Source: an uncultured Clostridia bacterium
GTDB lineage: Bacteria; Bacillota; Clostridia; TANB77; CAG-465
Assembly (NCBI GenBank): GCA_947630145.1
Contig: CANRGL010000004.1
Location: 1 to 54,618 of the forward strand
Reading direction: 5' to 3'
Length of the DNA stretch: 54,618 nt
The notes below the pieces were generated by a model that saw only the letters and a program-made list of their open reading frames with translations, had not been told where the DNA came from and made no database searches. Shown in pieces: positions 10,352 through 19,509 of the stretch (position 1 is the stretch's first letter; the number at the start of each line of letters is the position of its first letter). Both the position numbers and the translations under genes were made by a program.

Positions 10352-11422
10352 GTGAAGGAAGATAAAGCATATAGAATAAGGAAAACATTTGTAATAATAA
10401 CTCTTATATTGTTATTTGCTACAGCAGGCCTATTTGTTATATCTACACAGGTAAAAACTGTAACACTAGATTATTATGGTCAAATCACAAGTGTAAAAAC
10501 TTTATCTGGAACAATAGATAGTTTTTTATTACAAAATAAGATATATATTAATAAAGATTCAGAAATTGAACCTAGTAGAGATAATAAAATTGAAGATGGT
10601 ACTGAGATAAAAATATACTCAAATAAAGAGCTTGCAAAATTTGATGAAAAAATGGTAAGACAAGATTATTCTCCAATGGTTGCAAAACTAGAAAGTGTTG
10701 AAGAAACTATACCTTTTGCTGAACAAAAAAATAACAACTCAAATATTGATGTTGGAACAGAAAATGTTATTCAAGAAGGTCAAGATGGGAAAAAAGTTAC
10801 ACAATATTTGGTAAGATATGATAATAATAATTCTGAAGTATATAGAGCAACTCTTAGTAGTGATGTTATTACTGAAGCAAAAAATAAAGTAGTAGAAGTT
10901 GGAACTAGAGAAAATCTTGCATCTAGAAGTTCAAGTGTAAATATTCCAAGATCTATTATTACAGATGAAGGATTTAAACAATATAATATTGCTCTACCTG
11001 TAGAACAGCAAAAATATGCATATAATTTATGTATGCAATATGGTATACAATATGAATTATTTTTAGCTGTAATGTATAAAGAAAGTGGATTTAATCCTAA
11101 TGCTGTAGGTGGAGGAAATTCATATGGACTTTGTCAAATACATGTATCTAATCATGCAAGTTTAAGAAGTAAGTTAGGTGTAAGTAATTTTCTAGATCCA
11201 TATGATAACATGACAGCTGGTGCTTATCTTTTAGCTCATTATATGAATGCAGCAAGATCAAAAGTTTCAGGAGATGCAGTAGAAGTTTATGGATTAAATG
11301 CGTATAATATGGGTGAAAGCATATATTATAATTCATGTTATAGTCAAGGTATATTAAATAGAGCATATAGTAATTCTGTTATAGCAATAAAAAATAGCTT
11401 AATAAGTAATGGTGGATTATAG
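10352..11422 (+). CDS. YabE-like protein: DUF348 domain plus lytic transglycosylase (SLT) domain
   Basis: N-terminal TM, DUF348-like 'VTLDYYGQITSVKTLSGTIDSFLLQNKI', SLT 'MYKESGFNPNAVGGGNSYGLCQIHVSNH', 'YGLNAYNMGE'; next to rsmA as yabE is. Confidence 0.8.
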   Translation: MKEDKAYRIRKTFVIITLILLFATAGLFVISTQVKTVTLDYYGQITSVKTLSGTIDSFLLQNKIYINKDSEIEPSRDNKIEDGTEIKIYSNKELAKFDEKMVRQDYSPMVAKLESVEETIPFAEQKNNNSNIDVGTENVIQEGQDGKKVTQYLVRYDNNNSEVYRATLSSDVITEAKNKVVEVGTRENLASRSSSVNIPRSIITDEGFKQYNIALPVEQQKYAYNLCMQYGIQYELFLAVMYKESGFNPNAVGGGNSYGLCQIHVSNHASLRSKLGVSNFLDPYDNMTAGAYLLAHYMNAARSKVSGDAVEVYGLNAYNMGESIYYNSCYSQGILNRAYSNSVIAIKNSLISNGGL

Positions 11423-11426
11423 ATAT

Positions 11427-11462
11427 AAAAAATGATTGTCGGTATACTGGCAATCATTTTTT
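11427..11462 (+). terminator. Intrinsic terminator
   Basis: AAAATGATTGtcggtatactggCAATCATTTTTTA. Confidence 0.7.
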
Positions 11463-11477
11463 AAAGGAAGGAAAAAT

Positions 11478-12332
11478 ATGAATACTTTAAACAAAACTAA
11501 ATCAATATTAAAAAAATTTAATATAAAAGCTAACAAAAGATTTGGACAAAATTTTTTGGTTGATGACAACATTCTTGATAATATAACTAATGTATCTAAT
11601 ATAACTAAAAATGATTTTGTAATAGAAATAGGACCTGGACTTGGCAATTTAACTAATTATATATTAGAAAATGCTGGATATGTATTATTAATAGAAATAG
11701 ATGAAAAAATGATAGATATATTAAATGATAGATTTAATGGATATAATAATTATACTTTAATTAATAACGATATTTTAAAAATAAATATAGATGATCAAAT
11801 AGCTATAATTGAAGATAAAATAAATAGAAAATTTAATAGTGTAAAAGTAGTAGCAAATTTACCATATTATATTACTACTCCAATTATTTTTAAGTTATTA
11901 CAAGATGAAAATAGAATAGATAAAATAACAATAATGGTTCAAAAAGAAGTAGCAGAGAGAATGATTGCAAAAAGTAATACTAAAGATTATGGAATATTAA
12001 CTTTAATGGTAAAATATTTATCTGATGCTAAAATAGAATTTTTAGTTCCAAAGGAAGCTTTTATTCCATCACCTAATGTTACATCAGCAGTAATAACGCT
12101 AGAAAAAAAGAAAAAATATGTAGTTAATAATGAAAAGATGTTTTTCGATCTAATACATTGTAGTTTTGCTCAAAGGAGAAAAACAATGATTAACTCACTT
12201 TTTTCTACTAAGTTCAATAACTTAGATAAACAGAGTATAAATTATTTATTTGATAAATTAGATATAAATAAAAATACTAGAGCTGAACAATTAGAAATAG
12301 AAGATTTTATACAAATTGCAAATAATATTTAA
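11478..12332 (+). CDS. rsmA: 16S rRNA (adenine1518/1519-N6) dimethyltransferase
   Basis: 'NIKANKRFGQNFLVDDNILDNI', 'EIGPGLGNLT', 'NLPYYITTPIIFKLL'; RBS aaaggaagg precedes ATG 11478. Confidence 0.96.
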   Translation: MNTLNKTKSILKKFNIKANKRFGQNFLVDDNILDNITNVSNITKNDFVIEIGPGLGNLTNYILENAGYVLLIEIDEKMIDILNDRFNGYNNYTLINNDILKINIDDQIAIIEDKINRKFNSVKVVANLPYYITTPIIFKLLQDENRIDKITIMVQKEVAERMIAKSNTKDYGILTLMVKYLSDAKIEFLVPKEAFIPSPNVTSAVITLEKKKKYVVNNEKMFFDLIHCSFAQRRKTMINSLFSTKFNNLDKQSINYLFDKLDINKNTRAEQLEIEDFIQIANNI

Positions 12333-12409
12333 AAATATAGTATTTTGATAGATTATAAAAATGGGTAGCGTAAAAATAGAAAAATTATATAAAAAGCGGA
12401 CACTTAATA

Positions 12410-12438
12410 TTGATTTTTTATGTAAATTATGCTATAAT
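12410..12438 (+). promoter_or_regulatory. Sigma-A-type promoter for orphan gene
   Basis: TTGATT - 17 bp - TATAAT. Confidence 0.7.
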
Positions 12439-12524
12439 GTGTATGGTAAGTTTTGTAATCCAAAAAGTTTTTAATTAAATCTTGGAAGATTACCATCTAA
12501 GATGAATATCAAGGAGGAATTAGA

Positions 12525-13061
12525 ATGGCAGAAAGTGCTATGAAAACAATTTCAGTGGATCCCCAACAACTACTTTCAAAAAGTGCAATAAATTTACCAC
12601 CTAAAGAGCGGTTAGAATTATTGCTAAAATGCAAAAGATACCCAATAGTAAAAAAGAGAACTTCAGCTGAAAAACAGTTAAAAGAAATGCTTGACTTTTA
12701 TAATCTATGTAGTATTATATTAGCAAAATATTTTCCTACTGAACAGGCTGAAAGCAATTTTATGTTACTATCTGTTCTCGCCTCGCAAGAGGAAATACAG
12801 GCAAATGCAGATGAACAACTATCGGAATCTTTTAGATTATTAGACAGTTATGAAGAATTTGAAAACAGAATAACTGCTATCCAAATATTATTCGATCAGT
12901 ATCATGGAAGCTTTCCAGATTTATATGAAAGATATAATTTGGAAGATATTTCTATACAGAGTATTCATGATATGATTGAATTTGGAAGAGATCTATTAAG
13001 CGTAAACGAAAATGCATCATTTGTTCAAAAATTGTTGAAACGTTGGGGAATAATATCTTAA
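12525..13061 (+). CDS. Hypothetical alpha-helical protein, orphan islet gene
   Basis: 178 aa; RBS caaggaggaa, own promoter and downstream hairpin; codon usage less AT-biased than neighbours. Confidence 0.8.
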   Translation: MAESAMKTISVDPQQLLSKSAINLPPKERLELLLKCKRYPIVKKRTSAEKQLKEMLDFYNLCSIILAKYFPTEQAESNFMLLSVLASQEEIQANADEQLSESFRLLDSYEEFENRITAIQILFDQYHGSFPDLYERYNLEDISIQSIHDMIEFGRDLLSVNENASFVQKLLKRWGIIS

Positions 13062-13064
13062 CAT

Positions 13065-13098
13065 GTAAGAAGATGGAAATAAAAATCCATCTTCTTAT
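13065..13098 (+). terminator. Terminator-like hairpin after orphan gene
   Basis: TAAGAAGATGGAaataaaaaTCCATCTTCTTA perfect 12-bp stem; weak T-tract. Confidence 0.6.
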
Positions 13099-13109
13099 AC
13101 TTAATACAG

Positions 13110-13325
13110 GCATGTTGTTTGACTAATCGGTCAAATTCTATAGTGGAGGTATATATCGAACCACATAGAGAAATACAAGCTATTTATTGTGATATCTTGA
13201 GGACACTAGTGATAGTGGTGGAAAAGATTAATCACAAGATATAAATGATAAAATAAAGGTAATCAATATTGGTAGTTTTTATTTTCCCTTTTTTGGTTAT
13301 TTTTATTTTATCATTTTTATTTATT
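13110..13325 (+). ncRNA. Candidate structured non-coding RNA (class unassigned)
   Basis: Serial stems: TTTGACtaatcgGTCAAA; CTAT(a)GTGG...CCACATAG; TTGTGAT-ATCTT-gagga-CACTA[GTGA]TAGTG-gtggaa-AAGAT-ta-ATCACAA; closing ATGATAAAATAAA / TTTATTTTATCAT followed by T-rich tail. Confidence 0.55.
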
Positions 13326-13459
13326 TTCTACTCGATATTTAAAACGAGTATATTATTCTTCTGAATAGATAAAATTTTTGGGGAAATTTTGGGGAAATTT
13401 TTAAGAAAAAACTATCAAAAAATAAGAAAAAATAGTAAAAAATAATATATAAAAATATC

Positions 13460-13488
13460 AAGCCAATCTGTATGAAGGCTTGATATCA
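13460..13488 (-). terminator. Terminator of the tRNA operon
   Basis: GATATCAAGCCttcatacagattGGCTTGATATTTTT on the minus strand. Confidence 0.7.
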
Positions 13489-13499
13489 ATGTTTTTTAC

Positions 13500-13575
13500 T
13501 GGAGCTTGAAGTCAGAGTCGAACTGACGACCTACGGTTTACAAGACCGTTGCTCTACCAACTGAGCTATTCAAGC
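13500..13575 (-). tRNA. tRNA-Thr (anticodon TGT)
   Basis: Minus strand GCTTGAATAGCTCAGTTGGTAGAGCAACGGTCTTGTAAACCGTAGGTCGTCAGTTCGACTCTGACTTCAAGCTCCA; cloverleaf with encoded CCA. Confidence 0.97.
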
Positions 13576-13593
13576 ATATAATGAATATGTCTA

Positions 13594-13668
13594 TGGTGAC
13601 CCGTAGGAGAGTCGAACTCCTCACTCCGCCGTGAAAGGGCGATGTCTTAACCGATTGACCAACGGGCC
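13594..13668 (-). tRNA. tRNA-Glu (anticodon TTC)
   Basis: Minus strand GGCCCGTTGGTCAATCGGTTAAGACATCGCCCTTTCACGGCG...ACGGGTCACCA. Confidence 0.97.
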
Positions 13669-13676
13669 CAAAAAAA

Positions 13677-13752
13677 TGGTGAGCCATCGCAGATTCGAAC
13701 TGCGGACAACTTGATTAAAAGTCAAGTGCTCTGCCAACTGAGCTAATGGCCC
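13677..13752 (-). tRNA. tRNA-Lys (anticodon TTT)
   Basis: Minus strand GGGCCATTAGCTCAGTTGGCAGAGCACTTGACTTTTAATCAAG...ATGGCTCACCA. Confidence 0.97.
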
Positions 13753-13773
13753 TCAAAAACATATTGCTTATAT

Positions 13774-13802
13774 ATCATACAATATTTTTAACAAAAAGTC
13801 AA
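13774..13802 (-). promoter_or_regulatory. Promoter of tRNA operon
   Basis: TTGACT - 17 bp - TATGAT on minus strand directly upstream of tRNA-Lys. Confidence 0.85.
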
Positions 13803-13923
13803 TATATTTTTTAAAAAAGTTTTAAATTCATGATAAAATAATTAAAAAAATGGTTATTTTATCATATAATGTAAATAAAAAATGTCGAAAATGCACAAGT
13901 TTTATCTAACTATGTAGAAAATA

Positions 13924-13952
13924 TTGACTTTAAGTCATTACAATGCTAAAAT
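13924..13952 (+). promoter_or_regulatory. Promoter of T4SS-like operon
   Basis: TTGACT - 17 bp - TAAAAT; it overlaps the first ATG (13943), so ATG 13970 is the likelier start. Confidence 0.65.
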
Positions 13953-13969
13953 TTTTTTTGGTGAGTAAT

Positions 13970-15808
13970 ATGATTATTTTAATTCAATTTATTTTTTATC
14001 TTTTATTTTTTATCTATAAGTTATATTCTCTTTTAGTAAATCACGTTATTTTGATAGGTATTGGAGGTAAACTTGATAAATATATTGAAAATCTAAAAAG
14101 TATAACTTACAATTTAAGAAAGACAAAAAAGAAAAAATTTTTTAATCTTAGATTTTACTTATGTAATCTACTCACTTGGTGCAAACAGAAAATATTTTTT
14201 CTGTTTGTATCAATAATTATTTTAATATTAAATATTAGTTTAACTTTCGATTTTTTTAATTCTAATGTACTATTTATAACAATATTTAATAAAAATATAG
14301 AACTTTCATATTTATTTGGAGATAAATATATATTTTTTAAAATATTGTATTATTTATTATTTTTCTTTTTTATTTTTTCTTTAATTAACAAATTTTATTC
14401 ATTTTTTTCAGTTAATAAAAAATCCAAAGAAAATATAAATCATGAAATTAAAAATGATAATTTAAGAATAAATATAAAGACTGATAATGATAAAGATTTT
14501 ACTATTTATGAAAATGGTTTATACCAAAATATATTAATAACTGGAAGTATAGGATCAGGAAAAACAAGTTGTGCTATATCAAATGTTTTAGATGGCCTTG
14601 TAATGAATAATATAGGTGGATTAATTATAGATATAAAAGGTAACTATATAAATACAGTAAAAAAGATTTTGAAAAAGTATAACAGGATAGAAGATCTAGA
14701 AGAAATATCATTAACAAATAGATATGTATATAATCCTTTAGATAATATACAATTTTCGAGTATTGAAATAGCAAATATTATAAAAAAGGTTTTAACAATT
14801 TTATCTGAAGAAAATAAAAATACAGATCCATTCTTTTTAGATAAAGCAGAGGAGTATATTAGAGACTTTATAACTTTGATTAGAATATATAATAATGGAA
14901 ATTTAAATTTTAAAGAATTGCATAATTTAGTTATTAATAAAGAATATTTAGAAGAAAAATTAAAATATATAAAGGATAAAATACTAAATAATGAATTTAA
15001 TGACGAAGAGCTATTTGAAATAAATAATGCCATAATAAATATTAATAATGATTTTTTTAATTTAGATCAAAGGACATTTGGAATTATAAGATCGGAAATA
15101 ACTAGGATGACATCAATATTTTTATCAAATAATATGGTTTGTAATAAATTTTGTGGAAGAAGTAATACTATTAATTTTTTATCTAAGAAAATATATGTGT
15201 TATCTTTAGATATATCAAATAATGAAAAATTATCTAAGATAATAGCCACATATATGAAATTGCAATTTCAAAAGCAAGTATTAACAAACACAGCTAGGGA
15301 TAGTCCAGTATTTTTTATTTGTGATGAATATCAAGAAATTTGTAATAAACAAGATGCTAACTTTTTTTCACTGTCAAGAGAATATAAATGTATAAATGTC
15401 GTAAGTATGCAAAGTTATTCTTCTCTTATAAATACTTTAAATAATGAATATGTAGCTAATACAATTCTTCAAAATTTTATAAATAAGATATGGTTTAGAA
15501 ATGATGATGATTATACAATAAAAAAAATAATATCACAAATAGGAAAACAAAAAATTACAAACAAAAGTAAATCATATAGTGAGAATGGTAAAAATAGTAG
15601 ATATAACAAAATATTAAAAAAGATAACATCTTTTAAATCTGATTTTTCTACTAGTTATTCTGAGACTGAAAACATACAAAATAGATATAACGAAGAAGTT
15701 TTTACTCAGAAATTAAAAACGTTTGAAACTATTTGCTTGATATCAGATGGTGATAAAATTAATTTATATGAAATGGTAAAAATAAAAAGATGGGAGGAAG
15801 ATATATGA
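13970..15808 (+). CDS. VirD4/TraG-like type IV coupling ATPase
   Basis: N-terminal TM helices; Walker A 'ITGSIGSGKTSC', 'GGLIIDIKGNY', 'DPFFLDKAEEYIRDFI', Walker B-like 'VFFICDEYQE', 'SREYKCINVVSMQS'. Confidence 0.75.
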   Translation: MIILIQFIFYLLFFIYKLYSLLVNHVILIGIGGKLDKYIENLKSITYNLRKTKKKKFFNLRFYLCNLLTWCKQKIFFLFVSIIILILNISLTFDFFNSNVLFITIFNKNIELSYLFGDKYIFFKILYYLLFFFFIFSLINKFYSFFSVNKKSKENINHEIKNDNLRINIKTDNDKDFTIYENGLYQNILITGSIGSGKTSCAISNVLDGLVMNNIGGLIIDIKGNYINTVKKILKKYNRIEDLEEISLTNRYVYNPLDNIQFSSIEIANIIKKVLTILSEENKNTDPFFLDKAEEYIRDFITLIRIYNNGNLNFKELHNLVINKEYLEEKLKYIKDKILNNEFNDEELFEINNAIININNDFFNLDQRTFGIIRSEITRMTSIFLSNNMVCNKFCGRSNTINFLSKKIYVLSLDISNNEKLSKIIATYMKLQFQKQVLTNTARDSPVFFICDEYQEICNKQDANFFSLSREYKCINVVSMQSYSSLINTLNNEYVANTILQNFINKIWFRNDDDYTIKKIISQIGKQKITNKSKSYSENGKNSRYNKILKKITSFKSDFSTSYSETENIQNRYNEEVFTQKLKTFETICLISDGDKINLYEMVKIKRWEEDI

Positions 15809-16140
15809 AAATAAAATATAAAAAAATAATACTATTTAGTTTTACTCTGATTTGCTGTTTTATGATTTTTTCTAGTATATATGGTGCTTCTGCTACTACA
15901 CCAACACTTGTTAATAAGTTAAATTCTGCTTTAAAAAAGATTCAGTCATATTTAGTAAAAATAGCTGCTCCAACAGCAGGTGTTGCTATTGCAACAGGTG
16001 TTTTGATGAGGAAACTTAGTTTTGGTGATGAAGAAAAAATGATAAAAGGTAAAAAAATAATTACAAATGCTATAATTTGTTACGGTATTATAATTTCAAT
16101 AGACCTTATTATAAAATTTGTGGATTCAGTATTAAAATAA
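15805..16140 (+). CDS. VirB2/TrbC-like pilin family small membrane protein
   Basis: Signal peptide followed by two TM segments; position between T4CP-like and VirB6-like genes. Confidence 0.6.
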   Translation: MKIKYKKIILFSFTLICCFMIFSSIYGASATTPTLVNKLNSALKKIQSYLVKIAAPTAGVAIATGVLMRKLSFGDEEKMIKGKKIITNAIICYGIIISIDLIIKFVDSVLK

Positions 16141-16141
16141 T

Positions 16142-16982
16142 GGATGCACAAAATATAATAAACTCATTAAATACCGTATCAGAGAAATTATTTAAATCTA
16201 TTGAAGGGGAAGTATATGAACATATTGATAAATTAATTAATATAACACCGAAAATATTTAAAGAGCAACCATTAAAAAATATTTTTTTTCAAGATAAAGT
16301 TAATTCACTTATAATAATTGCAAATTCATTAATTTTATTCTATATAATATATTTTGTTATTCAAAAAATTATTTCTTTATATAATGGCAATAAATCCCAA
16401 GGAGTATATATTTTTATAATTAAACTTGTTATTGTATCATGTTTGGTAACTTGTAGTTACAATATATGTGAACAGATAATAAATTTAAATAGTTTGTTTA
16501 CTAATTGTATAGATGGATTTGTAGAAGAAGTAACTGGTAAAGAGCCTAGTTTTGAAAATTTAAAAGAAAGCATATTAAGTATAGATGAATTAGTAAAAAG
16601 TGATACTTTAAGTTTAGATGGAATTATAAAAGGTGTAATATCATTTGGAAGTATTTCAATATTAATTAACTTTGCAATAAGATATGTAACAATAATTTTT
16701 TCAATAATCATTTCCCCGTTTGCTTTTGCATCTCTTAGTAGTGAACTTACCGTAGGGATATTTAGAACATGGATAAAAACTTTATTTGTTCTACTTATAA
16801 GTCAAGTAGTAATAAAGTTTGTTATTTTAATTCCACTTTTATATAAAGATATAAATAGTTTTACATATAAGATTATATTAGTTGGAAGTGTATATATAAT
16901 ATATAAAATAAATACTTTTACTAAAGAAATATTTTTAAAAATTACTTCAGATATACCAAAAGTTAATATTTTTAATAGTTAG
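16142..16982 (+). CDS. VirB6/TrbL-like polytopic membrane protein
   Basis: Several TM helices and T4SS context; coding overlaps the preceding stop region; first Met of 'MDAQNIINSLNTVSEKLF'. Confidence 0.6.
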
Positions 16983-16989
16983 GAGAAAA

Positions 16990-17325
16990 ATGAAAGAGTA
17001 CAATAAACAATATATATATAAAAATTTTAATAGAAATAATAAATGGCTTGGCATTATAGATTATAAATCACTTATGTTTTTAGTAGTGTATGTAATTGTA
17101 GTAGTTACAATATTAAGGATTGTTAAATTAAATATAGAATATTCTATATATATTTTTTTATTCTTAACAGTACCTGTTGTTTCTGTAATATTTATAAATA
17201 TTAATAACGAAGTAGCAATTGATGTTATATTCATTATTATAAAATATTATACAAGAAAAATGATTTATACTAATTTAGGATATTTAAAAGAATATAAAAA
17301 GATAATATATAAAAAGCTAAATTAA
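16990..17325 (+). CDS. VirB3/PrgI/TcpE-like small membrane protein
   Basis: 111 aa; 'KWLGIIDYKSLMFLVVYVIVVVTILRIV' with two TM helices; RBS taggag. Confidence 0.55.
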   Translation: MKEYNKQYIYKNFNRNNKWLGIIDYKSLMFLVVYVIVVVTILRIVKLNIEYSIYIFLFLTVPVVSVIFININNEVAIDVIFIIIKYYTRKMIYTNLGYLKEYKKIIYKKLN

Positions 17326-17403
17326 CTTTTTGTTTAGTATTGTAAAAAGTTTTAACTGATGATATAATATACTCACGAAATATATCATTAGGAGAGAATA
17401 GTT

Positions 17404-18366
17404 ATGAAGTTTGTACAAAAAAGTTCATTAGAATTAGGAGAAATTGTCTTACCCGATTTGTTTATATTAAATTACATGCCACAATTAGAACAAATTGATG
17501 TAAAAATATATTTGTACATTATATTTTTATCAAAAAAACAAATTGAAATAGATAAAGCGGATTTGGCAAAAAAATTAGGAATAAGCGAACAAGAGTTATC
17601 TTTTGGATTTGAAAGATTACAAGCTGAAGAGCTAATAACAAGAACAACACATGGATATACTATAACAGATATAAGAGAAAATGAGATAAATAAAACGCAT
17701 ATTCAAAAAGTAGAACCTAGAAGGACTAAAGAGCAGACTGAAAAAGATAGAAAGAGAATAGCTGCTGCAAGTGCTATAAATGAAAGCTTTTTCCAAGGGG
17801 TTATGTCTCTTGGATGGTATACTGATATAAGTGCAATGTTTGAAAATTACTCTTTTTCTGAAGAAGTTATGATTGCTTTATTTCATTATTGTCAAGAAAG
17901 AAAAGCTTTAAATAAAAAATATGTTCATGCCGTAGCAGAAAGTTGGTATAATGGAGGAGTAAAGACTTTTGAACAATTGGAAGAATTTTTAGAAAATTAT
18001 GATAATATTCAAAAAATAAAACAAAAAATATCTAAAGCTTTAAGATTGAATCGTAATCTAACTAAGTATGAAGAACAATATATAGATACATGGATAAAGG
18101 ATTATAAATACGATTTTGATATTATTGAAGAAGCTTTAAAAAGAACAGTAAACAAAGCTAATCCAACTATTAGCTATGTTAATGGAATACTAGTAAACTG
18201 GCATAAAAAAGGGTATAAAACTGTAAGCGATATTGATAAAGAAATGATACAAACTAATTCTGCTAATAAAAGAAATTATAAAAATGCAAGTATGTCAAAA
18301 ACAAAATATCAAGATATAGATCAAAGGGAATATACTAATTTAGAATCATTTTATGATAATATGTAA
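17404..18366 (+). CDS. dnaD: DnaD-like replication initiation protein
   Basis: winged-helix N-terminus, DnaD domain 'YEEQYIDTWIKDYKYDFDIIEEALKRTVNKANPTISYVNGILVNWHKKGY'. Confidence 0.9.
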   Translation: MKFVQKSSLELGEIVLPDLFILNYMPQLEQIDVKIYLYIIFLSKKQIEIDKADLAKKLGISEQELSFGFERLQAEELITRTTHGYTITDIRENEINKTHIQKVEPRRTKEQTEKDRKRIAAASAINESFFQGVMSLGWYTDISAMFENYSFSEEVMIALFHYCQERKALNKKYVHAVAESWYNGGVKTFEQLEEFLENYDNIQKIKQKISKALRLNRNLTKYEEQYIDTWIKDYKYDFDIIEEALKRTVNKANPTISYVNGILVNWHKKGYKTVSDIDKEMIQTNSANKRNYKNASMSKTKYQDIDQREYTNLESFYDNM

Positions 18367-18378
18367 TGGAGGTATCTT

Positions 18379-19392
18379 ATGGATAATCAAATATACAAAG
18401 AGATACTAAAAAAAAGAGATTCAAAAAGGCAAAAGAAAATTGATGAGGCCATAATTAAAAAAAATAAAATTTATCAAGATTATCCAGAACTTGAGAATAT
18501 AGATAAACAAATTAATATGGTAGCGCTTAATATAGCTAGAAATATAGTATCAAGTGATGAGATTACAAGGCAAATAGAAAAAGAAAATATGAAATTAAAA
18601 CTAGATAAACTTGAAAATGAAAAAAATAAGATTTTAAAGAAAATTAATATTACAAGACAAGATTTAGAGCCTGATTTTGATTGTAAAATTTGTAATGATA
18701 CTGGAATAATAACAGAAGGTAAGATAACTAGTTTTTGCAATTGTTTTAAACAAGATATTCTAAATTATACATATAAACAATCAAATATATTAAAATTAGA
18801 TGAAGAAAATTTTAAAACTTTTGATAGTGGATATTATTCAAACAAACCAAATAAAGAAAAGTATGGTATTGAAAAATCACCACTTGAAAACATAGAAATA
18901 ATAAAAAAGATATCATTAGATTTTTGCAAAAATATAAAATCTGAAAATAGTAAAAATTTACTTTTTACTGGGAACACTGGACTTGGTAAAACTTTTCTTT
19001 CTAATTGTATTGCAAGAGAAGTTATACAAAAGGGCTTTAACGTTGTATATCAAACATCACCTATACTTATGGATCAAATTTTAGAATATAAATTTTCATA
19101 TGATAAAACTGATGAACAAAAAGAAAAGTACAATAAGATTTTTAATGTAGATTTACTAATTATTGATGATTTAGGTACAGAAACTATGAATAATAATAAA
19201 TTTACGGAACTGTTTAATATAATAAACACTAGATTATTAAATAATAAAAAAATGGTAATATCAACTAATCTTACACTAAATGATTTGTATAATAGATACG
19301 ATGAAAGAATACTTTCAAGACTTATTGGTAATTTTACAATATGTAAATTTATTGGTGATGATATAAGATTAAAAAAGAAAAAAATAAAATAA
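18379..19392 (+). CDS. dnaI: DnaC/DnaI-type helicase loader ATPase
   Basis: 'CKICNDTG...CNC', Walker A 'GNTGLGKTFLSNCIA', Walker B 'LLIIDDLGTE'. Confidence 0.9.
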   Translation: MDNQIYKEILKKRDSKRQKKIDEAIIKKNKIYQDYPELENIDKQINMVALNIARNIVSSDEITRQIEKENMKLKLDKLENEKNKILKKINITRQDLEPDFDCKICNDTGIITEGKITSFCNCFKQDILNYTYKQSNILKLDEENFKTFDSGYYSNKPNKEKYGIEKSPLENIEIIKKISLDFCKNIKSENSKNLLFTGNTGLGKTFLSNCIAREVIQKGFNVVYQTSPILMDQILEYKFSYDKTDEQKEKYNKIFNVDLLIIDDLGTETMNNNKFTELFNIINTRLLNNKKMVISTNLTLNDLYNRYDERILSRLIGNFTICKFIGDDIRLKKKKIK

Positions 19393-19419
19393 AAATCCCA
19401 TTTAACTGGGATTTTTTTT
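19391..19419 (+). terminator. Intrinsic terminator after dnaI-like gene
   Basis: AAAATCCCAtttaacTGGGATTTTTTTT. Confidence 0.85.
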
Positions 19420-19509
19420 AGGAATATATTGACAAGTGTTCAAATACAATATATAATAGCATAAGAAACAAAAAATACTTAATTGAAAATTCAAGAAAGG
19501 AGAGTAAAT

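Noticed and set aside
11148-11366. Antisense ORF within the YabE-like gene
   Set aside because: The B. subtilis yabE antisense RNA came to mind but I see no supported promoter or coding signal here.
13500-13752. tRNA 3' ends as prophage/ICE attachment sites
   Set aside because: I found no duplicated tRNA 3' segment within the window, and no integrase.
13943-13969. ATG 13943 as start of the VirD4-like gene
   Set aside because: It lies inside the spacer of the best promoter (TTGACT-17-TAAAAT); ATG 13970 is more plausible.
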